A stretch of 34,636 nt of DNA from the NCBI GenBank assembly GCA_964473105.1, contig CAYYNQ010000065.1, positions 1 through 34,636 on the forward strand. Reading direction: 5' to 3'. Made by a program: the position numbers and the translations under genes. This DNA is from CAYYNQ01 sp964473105 (GTDB taxonomy: Bacteria; Sumerlaeota; Sumerlaeia; MVZB01). Within the stretch, counting starts at the first letter, position 1. The number at the start of each line of letters is the position of its first letter. Under the pieces are notes generated by a model that was given only the letters and a program-made list of their open reading frames with translations, did no database searches and was not told the DNA's origin. Positions 1 through 7,704 of this stretch are shown one piece after another.

Positions 1-138
1 GATGCGGTGGGCTTCAATTTGGGTAAACAAATTTCTATTCTGGGTATTTTTGTGGCAGACGTTACGTTTCGGGCTTACCGTATGCCCCTCAAAGGGTAAA
101 CGCTCATCGTAAATTCATTTAAACTCGGGCCGGGTGGT
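1..138 (+). pseudogene. Interrupted 5' part of the sugar kinase gene
   Basis: The reading frame of the downstream sugar kinase stays open from the window edge and encodes a typical PfkB N-terminus: ILGIFVADVTFR, then MPLKG, then a stop TAA at 97-99, then TLIVNSFKLGPGG leading into the kinase body. In this family the residue after the Gly is the Glu of the conserved GET(L/V) motif, so GAA changed to TAA by one base would explain it. The natural start is probably TTG at 19, GTG at 7, or outside the window. This is either a real nonsense mutation or a base error in the assembly. The frame and stop are seen; the cause is inference. Confidence 0.7.
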
Positions 139-945
139 ATGGGTTCAAATCAGGCTGTGGCAGCATGTAGGGCGGGCGCTGAAACAATATTCATCACCAA
201 AATCGGGAAAGATGCATTTGGCGAGATGGCGATGAGTCTCTATTCAGATGAAGGCATCAGTGCTGAATATGTTTGGAAAATTCCTGATATGGCAACAGGT
301 GCCGCTTCAATCGTGGTTAACGAAGAAACCAGCGACAATGCGATTATAGTGTTTCCCGGAGCCGCTGATGCAATGGTTCCGGATGATTTGGACGCGGCAG
401 AGGCTGGGATTTCAAGATGTGCTTTTTTCATGACATCACTCGAAGTGCCGATTCCAGCAATGCAACATGGTTTGGAAGTGGCAAAAAGAAACGGAGTCCC
501 GACAATCTTGAATCCTGCGCCTGCTGCAACACTTCCGGATGAAGTCTATGGCCTTGCTGATTATTTCACTCCAAACGAAACTGAGGCGGCCATGCTGGCC
601 GGAATCCCAGTAGATTCAATAGAGGGCGCTCAAAAAGCTGCTGCAATATTCCTGGAAAGAGGTGTCAAGACCGCAGTTATTACATTGGGTGAGCTAGGAG
701 TTTATGTGCTGAACTCCAAAATCAGCCAGCATATACCTGCCTTTGAGATGGGGAGCCATGTAATTGAAACGACCGGAGCGGGAGATGCATTTAACGGTGG
801 ATTTGCATATGCTTTGGCCGAGGGGATGTCACTGATAGAAGCGGCCCGATTTGGTTCTGCAGCCGCCGCCATTTCCGTAACGAGAATTGGGACTGCCTCG
901 TCGATGCCTTTTAATCATGAAATTCTGAACCTGCTTGAGAAATGA
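139..945 (+). CDS. Ribokinase/PfkB-family sugar kinase, N-terminus lost to an in-frame stop
   Basis: This is a carbohydrate kinase of the ribokinase (PfkB) family, which phosphorylates a sugar with ATP in the cytoplasm. The 268 residues start at ATG 139 inside the sugar-binding GG motif (GPGGMGSNQAVAA, where Met replaces the usual Lys). They end with the second PfkB signature TTGAGDAFNGG, whose catalytic base is Asp216. Ribokinases are usually about 300 residues, so about 45 residues are missing. Those residues are encoded upstream in the same frame but are cut off by TAA at 97-99. A product starting at 139 would lack the first beta strand and part of the substrate lid and is probably inactive. 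There is no clear ribosome binding site before ATG 139. The exact sugar cannot be told: ribose, fructose-like or deoxyribose are all possible. Confidence 0.85.
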   Translation: MGSNQAVAACRAGAETIFITKIGKDAFGEMAMSLYSDEGISAEYVWKIPDMATGAASIVVNEETSDNAIIVFPGAADAMVPDDLDAAEAGISRCAFFMTSLEVPIPAMQHGLEVAKRNGVPTILNPAPAATLPDEVYGLADYFTPNETEAAMLAGIPVDSIEGAQKAAAIFLERGVKTAVITLGELGVYVLNSKISQHIPAFEMGSHVIETTGAGDAFNGGFAYALAEGMSLIEAARFGSAAAAISVTRIGTASSMPFNHEILNLLEK

Positions 946-948
946 TTT

Positions 949-968
949 GTCTTTAATAGTCTTTAATA
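949..968. repeat. Two perfect tandem copies of a 10-bp unit
   Basis: GTCTTTAATA occurs twice back to back, four bases after the kinase stop codon. It may be slippage in spacer DNA; no function is evident. Confidence 0.7.
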
Positions 969-1088
969 TTCGGGCAACGAAAAGCAAAGACCCAGGCAAC
1001 CGGGGGGCATGTAATTTTCAATCTGGCCAGAAACGTGTTGCTGTTGGCCCATGCAGGTCCGAATATGATCCCATCGGCTCGTGCTGAT

Positions 1089-1105
1089 ATTGATACGATA
1101 TCAAT
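1089..1105. promoter_or_regulatory. Operator-like 7-3-7 palindrome upstream of the phosphohexomutase
   Basis: ATTGATACGATATCAAT is a perfect 7-bp inverted repeat around three bases. It lies in non-coding DNA about 180 bases before the mutase start. The form suits a dimeric repressor site, but no regulator gene is adjacent. The function is inference. Confidence 0.35.
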
Positions 1106-1282
1106 CGGGGTTTTGGCCGGATTGAAGGGCCCAGGGATCCGTGCTTGACATATAAGACTTGTCGGTTGAGAGTCGGAACCGGCCGCTGTTTGGCTATGTG
1201 TACCAGGGGCAAGGGCCGGACTGTGGCCCGTCTTTTTTCAGGGTCGATACAAGATGATATGGGGAGGAGAGCAAGGATCGAG

Positions 1283-3523
1283 ATGATGGAAGTTGAAAAA
1301 ATTATTGGCCAGGCCGGGGAAGGAATGACCGGCTATCTGGATCAGGCAAGGAATTCAGGTGCGATCAGTGAATCCCAGCATGGGGTTGCCGTCAGCCAGG
1401 CTTTGCCCAGCCTGGAAGCATGGATGCGGAATGAATCAATCGATCGTTTGTCGCCGAACCTGAAGCCCGGCCTTGTCGATGCCATCAGAGCATCCCGTTG
1501 GGAAGATATCGTGAATGCGTACAGGCAGCCACTTCGTTTCGGGACCGGTGGTATCCGGGGCATGATGGCTTTCGACCGGGACTCAATCGAGAAGCTGAAG
1601 GAGGAAGGGCTGGATGCAAGGATTCTCAAGGGTCCGGGCACGATCAATAACATTGTCCTACTTCGGACATCCGTGGGGGTTGCGAGATTTGGAAAGTCGG
1701 GGGGGAGAAATTTTAGCCGCATTGTCATTGGTTATGACAGCCGTGTCAGGGGTGGTGACTTTGGAAGGCTCATTGCTGAATTGTTCCTTGCCTTCGACTA
1801 CACGGTTTATCTTTTTGACGAGCCCTGTCCTTACCCGATGGTAACCTATGCAATCCCCAGTGAACTGATCAAGGCCCAGGTGGGGATTTTGATATCAGCC
1901 TCGCACAACGACTACCGCTACAACGGTTACAAGTTATCCTGTGGGAATGGTTCCCAGTTTGACCCGAAGGAGCGTGGCGAGATGTATGAGAAATATATCG
2001 AGCCCGCAACCTTTGAAGATATCCAGTTGTGTCCGCTGCGTGATGCAGCCCCGGGTCGACTGATTTTTCTGGGCGGCGGGGAGCCAGTCCCCGGCGTGGA
2101 ATATTACGGGTGTGAGGACCGGATACTCAACATCCATGAGGCCCATGCGGGACATGTCCGGAAATTCCTGTTCAATACTGATTTCGCAGCCATGAAGGAC
2201 CCGTTGAGAATTGGTTATTGTGCCTATCATGGAGCAGGCCGGAAGGCCGTTCCAAGGATGCTCGGCGATATCGGCCTGAATGAAGTCAAGCCGATTACAC
2301 GAAACGGGTTGTTCGAGCTGGACGGCCTGTTCCCGAGTTTCTGCAGCGATCCCGGTCAAGAGCGCCAACCAGATCCCGGTGATCCGCGCGCAGCCGCGAT
2401 TGCCGTCGATGCATACAGGAAGGAGTATCCTGGCCAGTTCGAGCAAACTGACATCTTGATCGGGACTGATCCGGACGCTGACCGCAGCGGCATTGTCGTG
2501 AAAGTTCCTGAAAACCAACGGCACCTGTATGAAGGAAACGACTGGATGTTATTGCCCGCTGATGACATGTGGGCACTACTGGTCTGGTTTCGCCTGCATC
2601 GTGAGGCGGAGCTGAATGGCGGCGTCGTACCCGATGCGGACAGGAAATTCGTGGTGTATTCGCATACCTCAGCCGACTCAATAGGCAGACTTTGCCTGAG
2701 CCGGGGTATTGGATACATCAAGTCATGGGTCGGTTTCGCGGCACTTTCCGCATGTGTTCGGGATGCATGGGAAGGAACTCTCAACTTGGAGGTCAGTGAA
2801 GGCAGGGCCTCCGAGGGAGATTCGCTTTGCCATCCATATCTCTGTCAGACCTGGGGAATGAACGAGCAACGTAAGATCAATATCGGTGCACTTGAGCAGT
2901 CGAATGGATTCAGTCTGCTTGGGGGGGCGCCCGCGGATGCCTTCAGTCTGGGTGAGGGTGGTCATGTTCGGGATAAGGACGGAACTTTCGCGGCAATCCT
3001 CAGCGCAGAGGTTGCTGCATGGGCGAAGGAAAACGGGACCAGCCTGTTTGAACTGGTCGATCATCGGGTATATCTGGATCCTGCGGTCGGGCTGTTTGTG
3101 AACCGTTATGAACCGGACCCGCTTGACGGAGAATACCCCGGGATAGAGGGTGACCGCAAAAAGATCTCCATTCTTAACAGGGCGCTGGAGCTTTGGAGAA
3201 GGGTCAGGGGGGGAGAGAACGTCAATATTGGCGGCAAGAAGGTTCTGGGCACCGTCATTTACCGGACCGGCAAGTATGACGGGATATATCCTCCGTCGGG
3301 CCATTTCATTTTCCCGGATGAAGGGGTGCGATTTTACTTCAGCGAGGACGGATTGAACAATCTGACAGTCCGGCCATCGGGTACCGGAAATTCATTGCGG
3401 TTCCATGTTCAGCTTCATCGGCATGTGGACGAGGGAGACCTGATTTCTGTGAAGGCTGAACTGGCTGAACTGGCCAGTAGGATCACAGACAACATCCGTG
3501 ATATTTTGTGTGCCCCACGATAA
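1283..3523 (+). CDS. Alpha-D-phosphohexomutase (phosphoglucomutase/phosphomannomutase family), long form
   Basis: This cytoplasmic enzyme moves phosphate between C1 and C6 of a hexose, supplying sugar phosphates for polysaccharide and nucleotide-sugar synthesis. All four family loops are visible. They are FGTGGIRG (about 86-93), the phosphoserine loop SASHN with catalytic Ser207, the metal loop GTDPDADR with Asp396, Asp398 and Asp400, and a phosphate loop RPSGTGNSLRF (about 697-707). The sugar-contact loop reads ALEQSNGF (about 536-543) where relatives have GFEES-G. At 746 residues it is longer than typical bacterial enzymes (about 450-600), with extra segments around 245-300 and 405-450 and a roughly 85-residue N-terminal lead. 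I chose ATG 1283 because AAGGA lies five bases before it. The frame reaches back to TTG 1145, but that stretch has no family similarity. Substrate (glucose or mannose) is undecided. Confidence 0.88.
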   Translation: MMEVEKIIGQAGEGMTGYLDQARNSGAISESQHGVAVSQALPSLEAWMRNESIDRLSPNLKPGLVDAIRASRWEDIVNAYRQPLRFGTGGIRGMMAFDRDSIEKLKEEGLDARILKGPGTINNIVLLRTSVGVARFGKSGGRNFSRIVIGYDSRVRGGDFGRLIAELFLAFDYTVYLFDEPCPYPMVTYAIPSELIKAQVGILISASHNDYRYNGYKLSCGNGSQFDPKERGEMYEKYIEPATFEDIQLCPLRDAAPGRLIFLGGGEPVPGVEYYGCEDRILNIHEAHAGHVRKFLFNTDFAAMKDPLRIGYCAYHGAGRKAVPRMLGDIGLNEVKPITRNGLFELDGLFPSFCSDPGQERQPDPGDPRAAAIAVDAYRKEYPGQFEQTDILIGTDPDADRSGIVVKVPENQRHLYEGNDWMLLPADDMWALLVWFRLHREAELNGGVVPDADRKFVVYSHTSADSIGRLCLSRGIGYIKSWVGFAALSACVRDAWEGTLNLEVSEGRASEGDSLCHPYLCQTWGMNEQRKINIGALEQSNGFSLLGGAPADAFSLGEGGHVRDKDGTFAAILSAEVAAWAKENGTSLFELVDHRVYLDPAVGLFVNRYEPDPLDGEYPGIEGDRKKISILNRALELWRRVRGGENVNIGGKKVLGTVIYRTGKYDGIYPPSGHFIFPDEGVRFYFSEDGLNNLTVRPSGTGNSLRFHVQLHRHVDEGDLISVKAELAELASRITDNIRDILCAPR

Positions 3524-3566
3524 ATCCCGCTTTGCCGGCCCGGTTTTCTCGGAGGTAATGGCCGAA

Positions 3567-4004
3567 TCAGCCGCCGGGGCCGTCGGCTCCCATGTAGGAG
3601 ATGAGTGAATCCATCAATTGACCCAGATGGTCGACATGGGCCTGGAAAATCTGTCTGACTGAAACAAGTCCCGAAGGACTTCCGTTCTCATCGGTGATGG
3701 GTAGGTGTCTAAATCCGTTCTCTATCATCAATTTCATGGCATCCTCTATCCGGTTGTGTTCGGGCAGTGATCTGGGGTTGCGGGTCATGACTTCCCCAAC
3801 CTTGACCTCGGTCGGATCCATATTTGAGTGTACAATCTTTGTCAGGACATCACGTTCCGAAAAAATTCCTACCAGCTTGCCATCTTCCATTACCAGAACC
3901 GCTCCGTTGCGCGGTTTCTTCATCATTCTCGAGACGGCGTCCGAGACGGTATTGTCAGCGCTGCATGTAGGTGGTGGGCAAATAGAAACTGATTTGAGTG
4001 ACAT
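3567..4004 (-). CDS. CBS-domain pair protein
   Basis: This 145-residue protein consists of two CBS motifs (about 5-62 and 70-124), forming one Bateman module. GIFSERDVL in the first and EVMTRNP followed by GFRHLPITDENG in the second are classic CBS signatures. Stand-alone pairs bind adenine nucleotides such as AMP, ATP or SAM and act as energy or redox sensors for partners; the ligand here cannot be read from sequence. ATG 4004 is preceded by AAGGGG at an eight-base spacing. It is the last gene of a minus-strand series that starts with the ECF sigma factor. A 136-base gap with its own promoter and a strong hairpin suggests partly independent expression. It converges with the phosphohexomutase. 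Confidence 0.9.
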   Translation of the reverse strand: MSLKSVSICPPPTCSADNTVSDAVSRMMKKPRNGAVLVMEDGKLVGIFSERDVLTKIVHSNMDPTEVKVGEVMTRNPRSLPEHNRIEDAMKLMIENGFRHLPITDENGSPSGLVSVRQIFQAHVDHLGQLMDSLISYMGADGPGG

Positions 4005-4020
4005 TTTGCAAACCCCTTTT

Positions 4021-4051
4021 CCAGATTACTTCAGATCCGATGATAATCTGG
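4021..4051 (-). promoter_or_regulatory. Stem-loop in the leader of the CBS gene
   Basis: CCAGATTA and TAATCTGG form a perfect 8-bp stem around 15 bases, ending about three bases from the Shine-Dalgarno of the CBS gene. It could affect ribosome access or mRNA stability. There is no T-run, so it is not a standard terminator. Confidence 0.45.
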
Positions 4052-4085
4052 GAACATACGGAATATTAATTCTGGGTAGCCGGCC

Positions 4086-4114
4086 ATAATATACGGTTTT
4101 GAGTATCCAGGCAA
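4086..4114 (-). promoter_or_regulatory. Candidate sigma70-type promoter for the CBS gene
   Basis: On the minus strand TTGCCT (4114-4109) and TATTAT (4091-4086) are separated by 17 bases, matching four of six and five of six consensus bases. Transcription would start near 4079, giving a leader of about 75 bases that contains the stem-loop. Confidence 0.4.
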
Positions 4115-4140
4115 TCGGAAATTCAAGGACAATCCTGCCC

Positions 4141-5361
4141 TTATTCAGAATTATCCAGTAACTGATCATACACTTGGATCGTGGAATGGACCATCTCCCG
4201 ATAGGCATTATTCCCGAAATCCTGACTCGCCAGAAATCCCTTTATATATTTGGTTATATATGGGTTATCGAGAATATAAAGGATTTTTTCCCGAAGTTCT
4301 GCCACACCGACCCGTTCGATCAGGAATCGCCCGGATTCGGGTAGTTTCTGGATCAATTCAGGGATACCCCCCCGGCGGGTACCTAGGACAGGAGTCCCAT
4401 TTTTAAGCGCCTCCAAACCCACCAGTCCGAATGCCGGGTGGGTCCTTTCCGGCCATAGGAACAGGTCTGCGCCGGACAGCATCAGATTCTTCGTTTCAGG
4501 GTCGACCCGTCCGGCCAGCCGGATTCTTTTGTTGAGTCCCGCGTTTGCGATCCTTTTTCTCAACCGGGATTCATAAGATCCCGTCCCCGCGATCGTATAG
4601 GCCCACGGATAATCCTTCAGGCCTGCCAGTGCATCGATGGCCAGTTCATGGCCTTTCTGCCATTCAAGTCGTCCGATGGTCAGGAACTGGAAACAGGTCC
4701 AGTTCAATTGCTCCCTTGCCGTTTCGTAATCCACACTGTTGAAATTCCCGGGGCGTGTGCCCAGTGGAATTCTGTGGATCCTGCTGGTGGGGATGTCATG
4801 TCGCAGGGTTAATTCGTTTCTTGTGAAAAGTGAATCGACCAGAATTGCTCTGGCCTTCTTCAAATGACCGGACCAGGGCCGGGAATAGAGCAGTCTACGT
4901 CCGAAACGCATGATTGCCCGGATCTTTTGCCCATATCCGAGTAGAGGGAATATATCCGGGTGCAGGGGTGTTTCACTGGTCAGGGTGCCATGGACTGTCA
5001 GGACGAGTGGCGGCGCTGACTTGGGGGGTGACCAGAATCCCAGGGCGAATTCCTGACCGTGGACAATGTCCGGTTTTATTTCATGGCAGATTCTGTTGAT
5101 CCTGTGCCCGATCTTGCGAAGGTAACCAAGGGAATACCTGGACGGGTCCCCGCAATTCGAGGAATGAATGTTGACACCTGCTTCCCGATAATTTTCACGG
5201 ACTGGATCAGAAGGGGGTGCCGTCAGGAGGTGGACATGACATCCCTCGTCAGCAAGGCCCATGGCAAGGTCTTTAACATGGTGCTCAAGACCACCCTGAA
5301 CATGCTCGGGCAGGGTCCGATTGATCAGCAGGATTCTGATGTTTCTGTCAGGGCTTGCCAA
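4141..5361 (-). CDS. Glycosyltransferase family 4 protein with an altered EX7E motif
   Basis: This is a GT-B fold retaining glycosyltransferase that transfers a sugar from a nucleotide donor, probably to a surface glycan. The N-terminal Rossmann half has the glycine turn QGGLEHHV (about 22-29). The C-terminal half has IGRLEWQKGHE (about 229-239) and FGLVGLEALKNGTPV (311-325). The second Glu of EX7E is Glu317, but the position of the first Glu is Pro309 (usual form EPFGLV-LE, here PAFGLVGLE); Glu305 lies four residues earlier. The 406 residues fit the family. No ATG lies near the N-terminus. TTG 5361 is the only plausible start after an in-frame TGA, and its binding site is weak. It follows the lipoprotein gene by 33 bases. 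Its acceptor is unknown. Confidence 0.88.
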   Translation of the reverse strand: MASPDRNIRILLINRTLPEHVQGGLEHHVKDLAMGLADEGCHVHLLTAPPSDPVRENYREAGVNIHSSNCGDPSRYSLGYLRKIGHRINRICHEIKPDIVHGQEFALGFWSPPKSAPPLVLTVHGTLTSETPLHPDIFPLLGYGQKIRAIMRFGRRLLYSRPWSGHLKKARAILVDSLFTRNELTLRHDIPTSRIHRIPLGTRPGNFNSVDYETAREQLNWTCFQFLTIGRLEWQKGHELAIDALAGLKDYPWAYTIAGTGSYESRLRKRIANAGLNKRIRLAGRVDPETKNLMLSGADLFLWPERTHPAFGLVGLEALKNGTPVLGTRRGGIPELIQKLPESGRFLIERVGVAELREKILYILDNPYITKYIKGFLASQDFGNNAYREMVHSTIQVYDQLLDNSE

Positions 5362-5394
5362 GGGGTTTGGTCCCGGTTTAGCGACTCATGGTCT

Positions 5395-7698
5395 TCAACT
5401 TGAGTTAATATTCAACGCCCAGTGAAGGATGACTGGCAGTATTCTTTCACTGAAGGGCCGTTCGTTTATTTTGCTGTCCCATATCAAATGATCAATAAGA
5501 ACGAGGTGTCCCCTCCCTCGCTGCAGCATCGTGAGGGACGGACCATATCGTGAACCGTTGTCATCTTCCAGCGAATAGATCACCGTCCCATCTCCCTCAC
5601 TCGAGGTCATGGGATAAAACGGTGCGGAGACCATGGGTGACAGCATGATACGTCTTGGGAGGCCGGATAATGCCCTTGGAATCCTGCCTGTGCGCTGGAA
5701 GTAGATTGAGCTGCCGTGGTTGGGCGGCCGGTCGAATGCCCGGGCTATTTTGGGGTTATGGTGACCCGGTTGCAAAGTGATGATTCTCAATTTCTCATTT
5801 AGCGGTTGCATGATCATGTGCGATGGTTTTCGTGCCAGACGACTGCCCTTGTTGACCACTGCCGTTCTGAATGCACCCCCGCGGGAGAGAACAATCAGGA
5901 CCCCTCCCTCAAAAATATAATCAATTAGTGCCCTTTGAACATCTCCTTCACCGTCTCTTGTGTGCATGAATTCGCCGATGGGGTCGATATATATCAGGAC
6001 AGGGTGGTCCCGGGGTGAATCGCCGCCGGTCGCTAATAGGGATTCGGCTGATATTGTCCGGCTCGACATGCCGAGCGAAAAGGCTGCTGCACGGGCAGCC
6101 ATCGAGTCATGTGTATACAAAGGTTGATATGATTCTTGGCCATCGATCTGGGCGAGGATTCCCAGTGTCATGGATTCTTTCCAGTGGTTTTCGGATATGG
6201 GCGCGGCATGATAAGGAAAATGGATGTCCCGGATCCAGTGTGGCTTGATCAGCAACCGGTCGTGATTGGCGGTTTCCATCATGACCCTCCCCCCATTCAG
6301 TTCAAGAAGCCAGCCGCTGATTTCTTCCCCATGGATTGTTTTGACCCGGCAATAGAGGACTGCCGCAGGTTGTTGTGGTCGCCGCATCCTTTTCCTGATC
6401 GGCCGGGGGGGGTAAATGGCCAGGACCTCGCGGGTTGGGATGGTGTAGTGGTTTCCCTGTATGTCCTCCACGTGAAGTTTCGATGCTGTGACATAGGTTG
6501 GCTTCGCCATAATTTTTCGCATGTTCGTCAACAGGATAGAATCTCCGAGAGAGGGGGGGAAGGTCCTCACTGGCATCGCATAGAGATTGTTCTTTACCCC
6601 CTGGTTGGCCTCCTTGTGGGATGAGAAAAACTGAAAATCCCTTGTATCAGGGCCGGATGAGGCCCATCCTTCGGGGAAGATAAGGCCGGTGCATTGTTCC
6701 CATGGAATAGCATAGGGACCGTATCCCGTATCCATTTTTACCTGTCCGCCCTGAATCGTGTGTACTTGCCCCAGGACACGGTCGCCAAGGTCGGTTGTCA
6801 ACAGCGCGGCCGAACCGCCCGGATGAAGGCCCTGTTGTCCGGGCTGGCGCGTTGTAATTTCAATGTGAAACGACAGGCTGTATCTTCTGTTTGCTGTGGT
6901 CTGCTGTTCTCCGAGTTGGAAGGCCAGGATGTTTGTCCCGTCACGCAGCAGTGTGGTGATCTCGAATTCGGCGATACCCGATCCGTAACCGGTGTGGATG
7001 GGGTGTTCATTGAGCCATCCCTCCCGGAATTCGGCATTGGTGGCCATCCGCATTCTGGCGCGCGCGATTTGGGTGGTATTTTTCAGGTTGAATGCCTGCC
7101 TGAAAAGGTAAACCGGACCCTCACCCGGGTTCCCACTTTGAGTGGTGTCGACCCAGCAACTGATAGAATGATTGAGGAACGGGTGAACCGTGGAGTCATC
7201 AATCGGTGCGGTCCGGTGCCAGGCTGCTGAATGGTCAATTCGCCTGAACCAGTCGGGTGGTGGTGGCACGGAATACCGGGTATTGCCCATTTGATAATAT
7301 TCAAGCTGGTCGGGATTGCTGCCGATCAAGACCCGCTTGAGGATATTGTTCTTGAAGTCAATCTTCTGAATTTTCTCGAAGGGAGGCAGGCCTGTTCTGG
7401 GCTGCATGGTGTAGATGGGCTCACCGGGTTTGAGATTTGCGACATCGCGTGCCGAGCTGAACCTGAACCCTTCGGTCGGGACGATATCCCCATTGATGGT
7501 TCGCAGATCAACCTCGACCCCCGATCGCATGACCAATTTCACGAGATCGTTGGGGCGACTTTCCGGGGGCAGGAACGCGCATGCTGACAAGAGAACATGG
7601 ACAATCAGGCCGCACCAGATCAACCGTAGGTGTCGCCGACGGTCGGCAAAGATGAACAGCAGGGCGGGTCTCGAGGTGAACAGCAAGGTGGTTCCCAA
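5395..7698 (-). CDS. Large lipoprotein with repeated beta modules and a C-terminal GATase-like domain
   Basis: I do not recognise this 767-residue protein as a named family. A basic stretch (RRRHLR), a hydrophobic core and the lipobox LSAC with Cys40 mark an exported lipoprotein. Residues about 195-285 look like a galactose-binding-type beta sandwich with no catalytic motif. Three similar segments of about 45 residues (about 297-341, 383-430, 446-494) share the pattern gDr(i/v)-G-v-(x)-GG-v-(x)-IP-(x)-I-(x)-I, and a more divergent one may lie at 50-118. Residues about 565-745 resemble the class I glutamine-amidotransferase-like fold found in BPL_N or ThuA-type proteins. There, VLIYIDP is followed by a helix, then GGVLIVLSRGG, and near the end GRGHLVLIDHL; no catalytic Cys-His-Glu set is evident. 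TTG 7698 is the only start near the previous stop. It lies in the same frame as the anti-sigma gene, separated by that gene's TAA and two codons. Confidence 0.75.
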   Translation of the reverse strand: MGTTLLFTSRPALLFIFADRRRHLRLIWCGLIVHVLLSACAFLPPESRPNDLVKLVMRSGVEVDLRTINGDIVPTEGFRFSSARDVANLKPGEPIYTMQPRTGLPPFEKIQKIDFKNNILKRVLIGSNPDQLEYYQMGNTRYSVPPPPDWFRRIDHSAAWHRTAPIDDSTVHPFLNHSISCWVDTTQSGNPGEGPVYLFRQAFNLKNTTQIARARMRMATNAEFREGWLNEHPIHTGYGSGIAEFEITTLLRDGTNILAFQLGEQQTTANRRYSLSFHIEITTRQPGQQGLHPGGSAALLTTDLGDRVLGQVHTIQGGQVKMDTGYGPYAIPWEQCTGLIFPEGWASSGPDTRDFQFFSSHKEANQGVKNNLYAMPVRTFPPSLGDSILLTNMRKIMAKPTYVTASKLHVEDIQGNHYTIPTREVLAIYPPRPIRKRMRRPQQPAAVLYCRVKTIHGEEISGWLLELNGGRVMMETANHDRLLIKPHWIRDIHFPYHAAPISENHWKESMTLGILAQIDGQESYQPLYTHDSMAARAAAFSLGMSSRTISAESLLATGGDSPRDHPVLIYIDPIGEFMHTRDGEGDVQRALIDYIFEGGVLIVLSRGGAFRTAVVNKGSRLARKPSHMIMQPLNEKLRIITLQPGHHNPKIARAFDRPPNHGSSIYFQRTGRIPRALSGLPRRIMLSPMVSAPFYPMTSSEGDGTVIYSLEDDNGSRYGPSLTMLQRGRGHLVLIDHLIWDSKINERPFSERILPVILHWALNINSS

Positions 7699-7704
7699 CT
7701 TGAA

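Larger units (their letters stand above)
946..1282. other. Intergenic region between sugar kinase and phosphohexomutase
   Basis: This 337-base gap holds the 10-bp tandem repeat and the dyad listed separately. On the plus strand the frame from 960 to 1148 is open for about 62 codons and has coding-like residue use near its end (SIGVLAGLKGPGIRA), but it has no ATG start or recognisable family, so I do not call a gene. The mutase frame is also open from TTG 1145. I see no clear terminator after the kinase. Confidence 0.5.

Noticed and set aside
970..1012. Cyclic-di-GMP riboswitch-like words (GCAAAG and GGCAACC) before the phosphohexomutase
   Set aside because: The order of the words is wrong and the paired stems of the GEMM fold are absent.
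960..1148. Open plus-strand frame of about 62 codons ending SIGVLAGLKGPGIRA
   Set aside because: There is no usable start codon or binding site at its beginning, and no family was recognised; it may be a gene remnant but cannot be supported.
1145..1282. TTG 1145 as the start of the phosphohexomutase, or TTGACA 1145-1150 as its -35 box
   Set aside because: The extra 46 residues show no family similarity, and ATG 1283 has a better binding site. No -10 box lies at the right distance from TTGACA.
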